A model generated the notes under the pieces. That model searched no databases. It saw only the letters and a program-made list of their open reading frames with translations, and was not told where the DNA came from. This document shows positions 46,573-55,303 of a stretch of 64,000 bases of DNA, piece after piece. Where the stretch lies: the NCBI GenBank assembly GCA_963790715.1, contig CAWBPN010000008.1, positions 6,055 through 70,054 of the forward strand. Reading direction: 5' to 3'. The stretch's first letter is position 1. Every line of letters starts with the position of its first letter. This DNA is from DCFW01 sp963790715 (GTDB lineage: Bacteria; Bacteroidota; Bacteroidia; Bacteroidales; Bacteroidaceae). The translations under genes and the position numbers were made by a program.

Positions 46573-47183
46573 TTCGTTCCACCATACAACACAGGATTAA
46601 GAGCAGGATCATTGTACATTTTCATTTGCTTGTACACTTTCATGTACTTATGTCCCGTACTAATATCTTCAAGTAATCGGTCTATTGCCGCAGACAAGTC
46701 TTTTTGCTGTTCAAGTAATACGTCAAGCTTCTTTTTGCACGCGCTGATATGCTCTGCATCCGAATTATTTCGTTCAGCTTCCACTCTCATGTGATAGATT
46801 TTCAGAGCAAGAATCGACAAGCGGTCAACCGCCCAAGCAGGACTTTCGGTGTTGATAACAGCGTCAGAAAGAGGTTTCACATCCTTATATTTGTCAAGGA
46901 AATAGCTGTCGATAAGTTCTACCAAATCAGTACGATCCTGATTCGACTTATCAATTTTTCTTTTTAAAGCCAAAGCCTCAACTGGATTTATATTAGGATC
47001 ACGTATAATATCTTCGTAATGCCATTGCACGGTATCTATCCAATTCTTCAAATAAAGATAGAACTCTATCGTTTTCAGTTCGTAAGGATTGTGAATTTCT
47101 TGGTTGACATCATCCTTTACATGATAATCCTTAATAGCTTGCAAAAATATATCATTGCAATGCGCACTAAACGTTTGCACCAT
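46569..47183 (-). CDS. DUF4254 protein
   Basis: The product has 204 residues from the ATG at 47183. It is mostly helical, with the conserved NPYELKTIEFYLYLKNWIDTVQWHYEDIIRDP region and CKKKLDVLLEQQKDLSAAID near the end. DUF4254 is commonly found among lipopolysaccharide genes in Bacteroidota and its activity is not known. A GTG at 47210 would add 9 residues, but the -7 box begins at exactly that base, so the ATG is preferred. Its 4-base overlap with the GT9 gene implies joint expression. Confidence 0.82.
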   Translation of the reverse strand: MVQTFSAHCNDIFLQAIKDYHVKDDVNQEIHNPYELKTIEFYLYLKNWIDTVQWHYEDIIRDPNINPVEALALKRKIDKSNQDRTDLVELIDSYFLDKYKDVKPLSDAVINTESPAWAVDRLSILALKIYHMRVEAERNNSDAEHISACKKKLDVLLEQQKDLSAAIDRLLEDISTGHKYMKVYKQMKMYNDPALNPVLYGGTK

Positions 47184-47209
47184 TTTGTCTATGTTTAAAA
47201 TTATAGGCA

Positions 47210-47240
47210 CAAAAGTATATATAATTTTACAAAATGCAAC
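47210..47240 (-). promoter_or_regulatory. Promoter of the DUF4254-GT9-acyltransferase run
   Basis: The minus strand has GTTG (47237-47240), 19 bp, then TACTTTTG (47210-47217). The -7 box is a full match, the -33 has one difference, and the leader would be about 20 bases. Confidence 0.65.
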
Positions 47241-47261
47241 AGATTACTCGCTATTTTAGCT

Positions 47262-48026
47262 TTAGCACGTCTTAAACAAGAAATATTTGCAAGTTTTGTA
47301 GTAATGCCGAACAGTTTTTTCAAAACGTTTAGGCAAGGGATAATCGTTGAAATTCTTCCAACTGTGTGATATACGATGCACTGCAAAACAGTCTGGAGAT
47401 TGATATTGTTTCCTCAAAGCAAGATTCTTTGAGTCATAAATAGTAACACCAATCGGCAAGTGTTGATTGACGTTTTTATAAATATATCCGTACTTTTCGG
47501 CTACCTCGGCATAAATAAAAGGAGCTATTCTGGTATTCAGCGATTTATCAGGGTTGATAAAACGTAGCGTATAATAGTGGTCAAGAAGAGCCTTGCAAAA
47601 AGGATTCCCTTTTTCGCCCATCATAAAGGCAGCTTGCAAGCCAAAAGGAACTTCTTCTTCAGGATTCCTTTTTACCTCCTTTTTAAAATAATCCCATTCA
47701 CACTCATGAAAGGTAACAAACTTATCAGTCATGAAATCATCAAATCTCCTTTTCAAGAAAATATCACTATCCATATACACTCCCCCTTCGGTATAAATAG
47801 CATATAGTCTAACCACATCGGCTGCGGTAGCCCATTTTTTCATCAACAGCGTTTCATCAACATATTTACAATGAAGAGATAGAGCTTCTTTCATAGTCCA
47901 TAAACGAATCTTATAATCTGGAAGAACCTTCCTCCACGTATCCATGCAATATTTAATTTCAGCAGGAAAAGGGTCACCACTAAACCAACATAAATGTATA
48001 ATTTTAGGTATTGCTTTATTTATCAT
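47262..48026 (-). CDS. GT32-like glycosyltransferase with DxD sugar-binding motif
   Basis: The protein has 254 residues. IPKIIHLCWFSG at the N-terminus and AADVVRLYAIYTEGGVYMDS with the DSD motif at about 86-88 are typical of the Gly_transf_sug/capsular-type family. These use a nucleotide-sugar donor with a divalent metal. The acceptor is unknown, but the neighbours point to the LPS/LOS glycan. It has its own -7 box. Confidence 0.88.
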   Translation of the reverse strand: MINKAIPKIIHLCWFSGDPFPAEIKYCMDTWRKVLPDYKIRLWTMKEALSLHCKYVDETLLMKKWATAADVVRLYAIYTEGGVYMDSDIFLKRRFDDFMTDKFVTFHECEWDYFKKEVKRNPEEEVPFGLQAAFMMGEKGNPFCKALLDHYYTLRFINPDKSLNTRIAPFIYAEVAEKYGYIYKNVNQHLPIGVTIYDSKNLALRKQYQSPDCFAVHRISHSWKNFNDYPLPKRFEKTVRHYYKTCKYFLFKTC

Positions 48027-48046
48027 ACTCTAATCTTAGTTTTGTG

Positions 48047-48054
48047 CAAAGATA
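48047..48054 (-). promoter_or_regulatory. -7 box of the GT32-like gene
   Basis: The minus strand reads TATCTTTG, an exact TAnnTTTG match, 20 bp before the ATG at 48026. Confidence 0.55.
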
Positions 48055-48135
48055 ACAGTTATATACCGAACAGAAAATAAAATATAATGACATTAACTTT
48101 CTATAACCAGATAAAGGGATTACATAATAAATTCG

Positions 48136-48143
48136 TAACTTTG
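48136..48143 (+). promoter_or_regulatory. -7 box of pdxB
   Basis: TAACTTTG is an exact TAnnTTTG match, with about 46 bases from the predicted start to the ATG at 48196. It is divergent from the GT32-like gene. Confidence 0.55.
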
Positions 48144-48195
48144 TCTACTGATAAATGAAACGTTTATTTAAAGTAATCTTTAGGAATTTTGCAAA

Positions 48196-49251
48196 ATGAA
48201 AATAGTTATTGATGATAAAATACCATATATAAGAGGTGTAATAGAAAAATTCGGCATAAATGCTGATGTGGCTTATTTACCCGGCAAATCATTCACTCAT
48301 GCGGATGTATGTGATGCAGACGCACTTATCATCCGTACACGTACTCATTGCGACAAAGCATTGCTTGAAGGCAGCAAAGTGAAGTTTATAGCTACGGCCA
48401 CCATAGGATATGATCATGTAGATGCGAAATATTGCGATGAAGCCGGCATACACTGGACTAATTGCCCCGGATGCAACTCCGAATCGGTGGCACAGTATAT
48501 GCAGTCGGTATTATTACTTTTGAAGCATGAAAAAGGGATGAACCTCAAAGGACTTACGCTTGGCGTGGTCGGTGTGGGACATGTAGGTTCAAAAGTTGTT
48601 GCCATCGGGGAGAAGTTGGGGATGAATGTATTAATGTGCGATCCGCCAAGGGCAAAGCGTGAAGGAGATTCTTCGTTTTGTTCGATGGATGACATCGTGA
48701 AACTATGCGACATTGTCACATTCCACACTCCGTTGGTACGTACAGGCAGATACGCTACGTATCACTTGGCCGATAAAAATTTCTTTGACAATCTCGGTCG
48801 AAAGGCTGTTATCATAAACACATCACGTGGTGAAGTTATTAATAATGAAGCTTTATTACAAGCCATAAATGACGGTAAAGTTATTAATGCCGTAATTGAT
48901 GTTTGGGAAAACGAACCGAATATTTCGTTGCCATTATTAAATAAGGTGTTCATAGGCACGCCACATATAGCAGGCTATGCCGCCGACGGCAAAGCCAATG
49001 CCACACGTATGAGCCTTGAAGCTTTTTGCAAATTCTTCAATATAAATAAGGTATTGCACATTACACCAACCTCACCTTCAATAAACAGCATAATGGCAAA
49101 AGACGAAGAGGCTGCCCTGCTGCAAATATACAATCCTCATAACGACAGTGACAAACTGAAAGCCGAACCGGAAAAGTTTGAATGGTTCAGAGGACATTAT
49201 CCGTTGCGCCGACAACGCGAAGCATATAAAATTACATATATAGGTAAATAG
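48196..49251 (+). CDS. pdxB: 4-phosphoerythronate dehydrogenase
   Basis: The enzyme oxidizes 4-phosphoerythronate in the DXP-dependent pyridoxal phosphate pathway. The 351-residue protein is a D-2-hydroxyacid dehydrogenase with the NAD-binding GVVGVGHVGSKV (about 122-133), catalytic arginine in NTSRGEVI, glutamate in WENEP, and histidine in TPHIAGY. The C-terminal dimerization domain is short compared with the E. coli enzyme. It is upstream of a PLP-dependent gene, which may be chance. Confidence 0.9.
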   Translation: MKIVIDDKIPYIRGVIEKFGINADVAYLPGKSFTHADVCDADALIIRTRTHCDKALLEGSKVKFIATATIGYDHVDAKYCDEAGIHWTNCPGCNSESVAQYMQSVLLLLKHEKGMNLKGLTLGVVGVGHVGSKVVAIGEKLGMNVLMCDPPRAKREGDSSFCSMDDIVKLCDIVTFHTPLVRTGRYATYHLADKNFFDNLGRKAVIINTSRGEVINNEALLQAINDGKVINAVIDVWENEPNISLPLLNKVFIGTPHIAGYAADGKANATRMSLEAFCKFFNINKVLHITPTSPSINSIMAKDEEAALLQIYNPHNDSDKLKAEPEKFEWFRGHYPLRRQREAYKITYIGK

Positions 49252-49268
49252 AACATGAATTAATCCGT

Positions 49269-49282
49269 TTGTATTAATACAA
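49269..49282. promoter_or_regulatory. Palindrome upstream of the PLP enzyme gene
   Basis: TTGTATTAATACAA is a perfect 14-bp palindrome, followed directly by another half (TTGTATTA). It lies 40 bp upstream of the -7 box of the next gene, a position suitable for an operator. Confidence 0.45.
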
Positions 49283-49321
49283 TTGTATTAAAAAATTAAC
49301 CGCTATCAGATATATTTTTAA

Positions 49322-49329
49322 TACCTTTG
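49322..49329 (+). promoter_or_regulatory. -7 box of the PLP enzyme/nucleotidyltransferase pair
   Basis: TACCTTTG is an exact TAnnTTTG match, 17 bp before the ATG at 49347. Confidence 0.6.
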
Positions 49330-49346
49330 TAATCAAAAATACATTC

Positions 49347-50396
49347 ATGGAAAAAAATATTAATTTCTTGGATCGTAATGAATTCAACTTTGCACCTTCA
49401 GATGAGGTGGTTAAAGCTTTGAAAGACTTCGACATAAAAAAGTTATGTTTTTATACACGTATTTACGATCAAGGTAAAAAAAGTATATTCTCGGAATATT
49501 TGTCTACACTTTATAATATTGATGAATCACAAATCCTTTTAGGATATGGCGGCGAAGATATTTTGAAACAGGCTGTCCACTTTTTTCTTACAGAGGAGGA
49601 CGGAAACAAAAAGATTCTCATTCCACGTTATTCATGGTGGTACTACAAATCCATTGCAGAGGAAGTAAACGGTAAGACCGAACTCTATCCTTTGTACGAA
49701 GACGGCGACACTTTCAAATATGATTTCGACGAATTAAAGAAAACATTAAAGGTCGAAAATCCAAAGATGCTGCTGCTTGCTTCTCCGAACAACCCTACCG
49801 GTAACGGACTGACGCCTGAAGAGATTGACAGCTTATTGTCATTTGTTCCTAAAGAGACTGTGGTATTGATTGATGAGGCATACGCTTCTTTCGTAACCCA
49901 CGATGCTTCATACATAAAAGTACTGGTCAACAAATATCCAAATTTAATTATTGTAAGAACTCTTTCAAAGTTCTATGGGTTACCAGGATTGCGTATGGGA
50001 TTCGGCTTTTGCAGCAAAGAATTAAGCCGCTTCTGCAAATACGGCAATAAGTATTTAGGCTACAACCGCATATCCGAAGACATCGCCATTGCTGCATTAA
50101 AGTCGGACGAGCACTACCGCTGTATTGCAAAATCAATGAATGAAGACCGCAAACATTACGAAGATGAAATAGGTACATTACCAGATTTTAAAGTATATAA
50201 ATCCGTGGCCAACTTCATTCTCGTAAAATATCCCATAGAACTGAAAGATGCACTGCAAGAGGCTTTTGCAGAACAAAGCTACAAAGTGAAGTTTATGAAC
50301 GAACTGGACATAAACACTCACATGCGCATCACGTTGGGACGTCCCGAACAAAATAGAATAGTTATCGACATCATTAAAGATATAGCAAAAAAATGA
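49347..50396 (+). CDS. HisC/CobD-like PLP-dependent aminotransferase or decarboxylase
   Basis: The protein has 349 residues, fold type I PLP enzyme. SPNNPTGNG (146-154) and DEAY (176-179) contact PLP and Lys208 in RTLSKFYGLPGLRMGFG is the Schiff-base lysine. The family includes histidinol-phosphate aminotransferase and CobD-type decarboxylases of phosphorylated amino acids. No other his or cob gene is near. The stop overlaps the start of a cytidylyltransferase-like gene by 4 bases, so a role in making an amino-alcohol phosphate for activation is plausible, but the substrate is unproven. Confidence 0.8.
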   Translation: MEKNINFLDRNEFNFAPSDEVVKALKDFDIKKLCFYTRIYDQGKKSIFSEYLSTLYNIDESQILLGYGGEDILKQAVHFFLTEEDGNKKILIPRYSWWYYKSIAEEVNGKTELYPLYEDGDTFKYDFDELKKTLKVENPKMLLLASPNNPTGNGLTPEEIDSLLSFVPKETVVLIDEAYASFVTHDASYIKVLVNKYPNLIIVRTLSKFYGLPGLRMGFGFCSKELSRFCKYGNKYLGYNRISEDIAIAALKSDEHYRCIAKSMNEDRKHYEDEIGTLPDFKVYKSVANFILVKYPIELKDALQEAFAEQSYKVKFMNELDINTHMRITLGRPEQNRIVIDIIKDIAKK

Positions 50397-51124
50397 AAGC
50401 CGTTATTCTTGCCGCCGGTATGGCAACTCGGTTGCGTCCTCTTACGAACGATACGCCGAAATGCCTGCTACAAATCGGGAAGTGCTGCCTTCTTGAACGT
50501 ACTGTTGACGTATTGGTCGGGAATGACATCAATGAAATAGCCGTTGTCACAGGCTACCGTTCACAACAAATAGTCGATTTTCTAAACGCCTGTTACCCTT
50601 CAATTTCATTTGAATTAATATATAACGACCGTTACGAGACAACCAATAATATATATTCCCTTTGGTTAACACGCAAGTTTTCCGAAGGTAACAATATATT
50701 ATTGCTTGACAGTGACATCCTGTTTGACCCGCAAATCATTCCTGCTTTAATAAACTTCCGCAAGAAAAATGCTTTGGCTCTAAATCGCCACGAATTAGGC
50801 GAAGAAGAAATAAAAGTAATTATTGACAATGAAGGTAAAGTGTTGGAAATCAGCAAGACGTGTTCTCCACAAATAGCAATAGGAGAATCGGTTGGCATCG
50901 AAAAGATGTCGGGCAACTACACAAAAGCTCTATTTGCAGAACTTGAACAAATGATTGAAAAAGAGCATTTGGACAATGTCTTCTATGAGCAGGCTTTTGA
51001 ACGCATTATCAAGAAAGACCATTATTTTTACATCAAAGATACCACAAATTTGTTCTCCATTGAATTGGATACAGTGGAAGACTTCAAGCAGGCGCAAATC
51101 CTAATCCCTAAAGAACTTTATTAA
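50393..51124 (+). CDS. LicC-like sugar-phosphate/phosphocholine-type nucleotidyltransferase
   Basis: The protein has 243 residues. The nucleotide-binding signature AAGMATRLRPLTNDTPK (7-23) and the metal-binding DSDILFD near 105 match the NTP-transferase fold, in the branch with LicC-type cytidylyltransferases. It would activate a phosphorylated compound as an NDP derivative. It is translationally coupled to the PLP enzyme and followed by GT9 and a TagB/TagF-like gene. CTP preference and substrate are inferred. Confidence 0.78.
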   Translation: MKAVILAAGMATRLRPLTNDTPKCLLQIGKCCLLERTVDVLVGNDINEIAVVTGYRSQQIVDFLNACYPSISFELIYNDRYETTNNIYSLWLTRKFSEGNNILLLDSDILFDPQIIPALINFRKKNALALNRHELGEEEIKVIIDNEGKVLEISKTCSPQIAIGESVGIEKMSGNYTKALFAELEQMIEKEHLDNVFYEQAFERIIKKDHYFYIKDTTNLFSIELDTVEDFKQAQILIPKELY

Positions 51125-51172
51125 AAAAACTGATAACAAGTTATAATATCCTATTTATTCCATTTAAAATAT

Positions 51173-51180
51173 TACATTTG
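51173..51180 (+). promoter_or_regulatory. -7 box of the second GT9 gene
   Basis: TACATTTG is an exact TAnnTTTG match, 25 bp before the ATG at 51206. Confidence 0.55.
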
Positions 51181-51205
51181 GCTCTAAAAGTGATCTAAAT
51201 ATATT

Positions 51206-52306
51206 ATGGAAAATAATAAAATGAAAGATATCAGGATAAAACGGGTATTGGTTATTCGTTTTAGACAAATAGGTGACGCGGTGTTATCGACTGTCATCTG
51301 CAATACGCTCCGAAAGAATTATCCTAAAGCTATAATAGATTTGGTACTTAACCAACATATAGCTCCACTATTTTATAATCATCCATCAATAGACAACATA
51401 TTTACATTTTCCGAAAAAGAGAAGCATTCTGCTTTCACTTATCTGCGCAAAGTTTATAACATCGTACATCAAAACCATTATGATGTCATAATAGATATGA
51501 GGTCTACAATGAATACTTTGCCTTTCTCTATGTTTTCACCATTTACAATGTTCCGAATCGGAATACGTAAACCGTATACACGGCTTGTATTTAACCACAC
51601 TATCAATTGCAAGACTTTACAAGGAAATAAAGTAGAGCATCTTCTACACTTTCTTAAGCCGCTTGAGGCCATAAAACCATTGCAGTATGTTCACCGATTC
51701 ACATTATATGTGACTGATGATGAAAGGAAAAAGTTCAAGGCATATATGAAAGAACATGGTATTGATTTCAGTAAACCGATCGCACTTATTGGCGTAACAG
51801 CCAAACTATCCAATAAACGGTGGGACGAGGACAAAATGACCGATACACTGAAGCTGCTGATTGAAAACAATCATGATTTGCAACTTATTTTCAATTATGC
51901 ACCCGGACAAGAAAAGATAAATGCCAAAAGAATTTTTAAAAAACTAAATTGCGATAAACACATCTTTTTTGACATACAGGCATATTCGTTACGCGAACTG
52001 GCTGCCATGGCTCAATTGATTACCATTTATTTCGGAAACGAAGGGGGAACACGCCACATCGTGCATGCTATGGGTAAACCTTCATTTGTGGTTTGCTCGC
52101 CTTTGGCTGATAAGCATCTCTGGCTTCCTCAAAACGAGACGCCGGCATTGGGTGTCGGGGTTTCAGACTTCCTGACAGCAGAGCAACGAGAAATCATGAG
52201 CCCGCAACAACAATATGAAGCAATAACAGTTGATAAAGTATGGGACGGGTTACAAAAGCTCATCAAACAAACTGTTTCTGATTATTTATCCGTACCTACC
52301 GATTAA
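51206..52306 (+). CDS. Glycosyltransferase family 9 (heptosyltransferase-like), second copy
   Basis: The protein has 366 residues. VLVIRFRQIGDAVLSTVICNTLRK is the GT9 signature (quoted in part), and IYFGNEGGTRHIVHAMGKPSF marks the donor-binding C-terminal domain. It probably adds heptose or a related sugar to the core. It has its own -7 box. Its stop overlaps the stop of the convergent TagB/TagF-like gene by 4 bases. Confidence 0.92.
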   Translation: MENNKMKDIRIKRVLVIRFRQIGDAVLSTVICNTLRKNYPKAIIDLVLNQHIAPLFYNHPSIDNIFTFSEKEKHSAFTYLRKVYNIVHQNHYDVIIDMRSTMNTLPFSMFSPFTMFRIGIRKPYTRLVFNHTINCKTLQGNKVEHLLHFLKPLEAIKPLQYVHRFTLYVTDDERKKFKAYMKEHGIDFSKPIALIGVTAKLSNKRWDEDKMTDTLKLLIENNHDLQLIFNYAPGQEKINAKRIFKKLNCDKHIFFDIQAYSLRELAAMAQLITIYFGNEGGTRHIVHAMGKPSFVVCSPLADKHLWLPQNETPALGVGVSDFLTAEQREIMSPQQQYEAITVDKVWDGLQKLIKQTVSDYLSVPTD

Positions 52307-53376
52307 AGCGTATGGCGATTTATTCGTCCGAACGTCTTGATACTGGTATATTTTCGCCACAAATTAAGTTTACGATATGGAGGCACACCTTTTCTATCAA
52401 TATAATCCTGAGCTGCCGCAAGCATACGCTTGCATACATTTCCATCAAGATACGGATCATAGTTGTCAATAATCCATTTACGGCGTGCAATGCTTGCCGG
52501 ATCGTTTTGAACCTTATCAAAAGCAGTATTCAGTTCACCGGTGTCGGTGATATTCTCCCAATAAATATCCTTAGCTACCGCATTGTAAGTAATTACAGGA
52601 CGATTAAGCAACAAAAATTCATATATCGTTGAAGAGGTGTCGCTAATCATTATGTCAGACATAAGTTGATATTTCGTCACGTTTTCGCCGTGCTCCACAA
52701 AGACGACATTTTCTTGCGTCTTTGCCCACTCACGATACTCATCCACCCACTCTTGCTTCGTGAGAGGATGAAACTTGAGAATAAGAACAATATCACGCTC
52801 GTTCACCAACTTTTCCAAAGATTCTTTCATATAAGGCAATGAGGTCAACGATGGAGAAAACGTGGGTGCATACAGAACAAGCTGTTTTCTATTACGTTCG
52901 TCCAACAAAGTACTTTTTTCGGCATCGAAAGCATGAAGATTAGCTTTAATCCAATCCTGCTTAGGCCAACCGGTTTCAGTCACTTCAAAATCTTTGTACT
53001 TGGCAGCCAATCGCTTGAACCCTTTTGTAAAGAAAGGACCTTGTGTGAAATATGTGTCGAAATAACGGCGGATGACCCAATGGTCTTTCTTTTCAGCTGC
53101 ATATCCGTGGAATACCTGTATCTTCACTCCGGGCAAATAATACGGCACTATATTTCCAGGTACGAATACAGCCTCAGGCGAAAAATCGTATATTTCTTGT
53201 ATCGAATTAGTCCACTTAACCTTATCTTTAAGAGGGAAATCAGATATTTTCAGCTTATGCACATACCACAACACTTGATGGCTCTCGCTACAATTGGCAT
53301 CAATCTCCAACTGTAACGGATTAAGAATGTCAATAGCATATTTATTTTCACAAAACAGCACTATACGCATATCCAA
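52303..53376 (-). CDS. TagB/TagF-like CDP-glycerol-type phosphotransferase
   Basis: The protein has 357 residues. The TagF-type GT-B C-terminal region includes VFHGYAAEKKDH (histidine of the HG active-site motif, about 92), VLYAPTFSPSL, LILKFHPL, and SDTSSTIYEFLLLNRPVITY. Relatives move glycerol-phosphate or ribitol-phosphate from CDP donors to surface polymers; others move unrelated phospho-groups. Here it may add a phospho-substituent to the LPS core. An ATG 6 bases downstream (MRIVLF) is equally likely as start. A -7 box lies at 53402-53409. Confidence 0.82.
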   Translation of the reverse strand: MDMRIVLFCENKYAIDILNPLQLEIDANCSESHQVLWYVHKLKISDFPLKDKVKWTNSIQEIYDFSPEAVFVPGNIVPYYLPGVKIQVFHGYAAEKKDHWVIRRYFDTYFTQGPFFTKGFKRLAAKYKDFEVTETGWPKQDWIKANLHAFDAEKSTLLDERNRKQLVLYAPTFSPSLTSLPYMKESLEKLVNERDIVLILKFHPLTKQEWVDEYREWAKTQENVVFVEHGENVTKYQLMSDIMISDTSSTIYEFLLLNRPVITYNAVAKDIYWENITDTGELNTAFDKVQNDPASIARRKWIIDNYDPYLDGNVCKRMLAAAQDYIDRKGVPPYRKLNLWRKYTSIKTFGRINRHTL

Positions 53377-53401
53377 TAACTTTTGTAATAATTACGAAAT
53401 G

Positions 53402-53409
53402 CAAAAGTA
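53402..53409 (-). promoter_or_regulatory. -7 box of the TagB/TagF-like gene
   Basis: The minus strand reads TACTTTTG, an exact TAnnTTTG match, 25 bp before the ATG. A one-mismatch box for the divergent GT10 gene is at 53472-53479 (GACTTTTG). Confidence 0.5.
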
Positions 53410-53507
53410 ATGAAAAGCCTTTATTCTAAGAAGTTTTAAAGTTATTATTTGCTCATGTCACGAAATATAGCGACTTTTGCTGAGTTTTACTGAAAAATGT
53501 TAGGCGC

Positions 53508-54524
53508 ATGTACAAAGTCAAGTTCACACCTTATCGTAAAGAGTTAGGGGAAATAATGCCACGACAAACAGCTCATCATAGCTGTGTCTCATCCGATGGA
53601 AAATATAAGTTTTATATCAATGAGGATGTTGACGACCCCGACTTTTGGGTTGTTCAAGGTAAGGGAATTCGGCAACCGGAAACGTGCCATGTAGCTCCCG
53701 AAAACACAATATTCCTTTCCACCGAACCGCGCTCCGTATTAATGTATCCGCAAAAATACCTTAGGCAATTCGGATTGGTTTGCACATGTCAAGCAAGAAC
53801 AAAGCATCCGAACCTGCATTTGGCTCCGGCCGTGCTTCCATGGTTGGTGGGTTGCACTGAAGACAAAGAAGGAAAATGCCATTTCACCATTGATTATGAC
53901 ATGCTGAAAGACGCTACCGCTCCAACCAAGACAAAGCTAATATCAGTAATCACAAGCAACAAAGCCTTCACCGGCGGACATGTTGAAAGAATTGAGTTCG
54001 TGAAAAAACTTAAGGAGCATTATGGCGATAAGATTGATGTATTCGGGCGCGGATGTAATGAATTTGATGATAAATGGGACGTGCTGGCTCCATACAAATA
54101 TCATATCGCAATAGAAAATTCATCACACGATTATTACTGGTCTGAAAAAATATCCGATTGCTACCTCACTGAAACATTTCCGATTTACTACGGTTGTACC
54201 AACATAGGAGATTATTTTCCGCATGATGCTTATTGCAACATAGACATCCATCATTTTGATGAAGCGGTAAAAATTATTGACCGATGCATTGCCAACGACA
54301 TTTACGAACAACGCAAGCAAGCTCTTGCCGAAAGCAAAGAACTGGTTTTGGAAAAGTACAATATGTTCAACTACATAGCTTCGCTTTGCGACACATTGAA
54401 TCCCGACAGCCCGAAACAGGATGTAACTTTGATACCTTGCGTAACGATAGGCAACTGGCACAATTTCTATAACTACACCTTCAAACGCAGTTACTACAAA
54501 ATCAAGCAAAAATTTATTCAATGA
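53508..54524 (+). CDS. Glycosyltransferase family 10 (fucosyltransferase-like)
   Basis: The protein has 338 residues. The C-terminal half holds the GT10 signature YHIAIENSSHDYYWSEKISD followed by ETFPIYYGC, with the ENS and EKISD residues that bind the GDP donor. The family transfers fucose or a related deoxyhexose. The first 130 residues are a GT-B acceptor-side domain. It overlaps the kinase gene by 4 bases, so both are likely to act on the same LPS/LOS structure. Sugar identity is not determined. Confidence 0.87.
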   Translation: MYKVKFTPYRKELGEIMPRQTAHHSCVSSDGKYKFYINEDVDDPDFWVVQGKGIRQPETCHVAPENTIFLSTEPRSVLMYPQKYLRQFGLVCTCQARTKHPNLHLAPAVLPWLVGCTEDKEGKCHFTIDYDMLKDATAPTKTKLISVITSNKAFTGGHVERIEFVKKLKEHYGDKIDVFGRGCNEFDDKWDVLAPYKYHIAIENSSHDYYWSEKISDCYLTETFPIYYGCTNIGDYFPHDAYCNIDIHHFDEAVKIIDRCIANDIYEQRKQALAESKELVLEKYNMFNYIASLCDTLNPDSPKQDVTLIPCVTIGNWHNFYNYTFKRSYYKIKQKFIQ

Positions 54525-55303
54525 AAATAGTTATCAACCGACAATATTTGCAGAACTCCCATTTGAAGACATTCATAGAGAATTTACCGACGTATTTTGA
54601 CGAAAATGACGCCACACTTTATGACGAGCGCAATGTAATAAAGAGTTTTAATATTGATGACGGAGATGATAACCTGCAAAATGTAGTTATAAAAAGATAC
54701 CATTGTCCAAATATTTTTCAAAGAATTATTTATAGTTTTTTCCGCCAAAGCAAGGCAAGACGTGCTTATCAAAATGCGGAAACATTATTGGAAAGAGGAT
54801 TTTCAACACCTACTAATATAGCATACGTTGAACAAAGGAAAAGCGGATTGTTTAAATACGGCTTTTATCTCACCGGATTTGACGGGGCACATCCGATATG
54901 CGAACAACTCAACGACCAAAAAGAATTCAACAAAACAATGGCCGGCGATTTCGCAGCATTTGCAGCTGAACTACATTCCAAAGGCATTCTTCACGGCGAC
55001 TTAAATTCTACAAACGTACTTTTTCATCCGTTGGACAATGGCCATTATTCATTTTCGGTCATAGATATCAACCGTATGACGACCCGGCAATCAGGCAACT
55101 TCACACCGAATGAATGTTTTGATAATCTTACTCGTTTTACAGGACGCATGGATTTATTCGAATATGTGCTTAAGCAATACATCATAGCCAGAAATTGGGA
55201 TGTCGACAAATATCTGCCTCAAGCCATTGCCATAAAAAAGCATCATGATGAACAATGGCGCAAAAGAAAAGCCTTTACCGGAAAAATCAAAAAGATATTC
55301 TAA
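54521..55303 (+). CDS. Kdo/WaaP-type lipopolysaccharide kinase
   Basis: The protein has 260 residues with a protein-kinase-like fold. HGDLNSTNV (158-166) is the catalytic loop with Asp160 and Asn165, and VIDINRM holds the metal-binding Asp at 182. Similar enzymes phosphorylate Kdo or heptose in the inner core. The basic FRQSKARRA segment (75-82) may contact the membrane. It is coupled to the GT10 gene. The downstream side is a 678-bp gap without genes. Confidence 0.85.
   Translation: MKIVINRQYLQNSHLKTFIENLPTYFDENDATLYDERNVIKSFNIDDGDDNLQNVVIKRYHCPNIFQRIIYSFFRQSKARRAYQNAETLLERGFSTPTNIAYVEQRKSGLFKYGFYLTGFDGAHPICEQLNDQKEFNKTMAGDFAAFAAELHSKGILHGDLNSTNVLFHPLDNGHYSFSVIDINRMTTRQSGNFTPNECFDNLTRFTGRMDLFEYVLKQYIIARNWDVDKYLPQAIAIKKHHDEQWRKRKAFTGKIKKIF

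Noticed and set aside
49347..50396. Simple annotation as histidine biosynthesis hisC
   Set aside because: No other his gene is near and the overlap with a LicC-like gene fits another role; HisC activity is not excluded.
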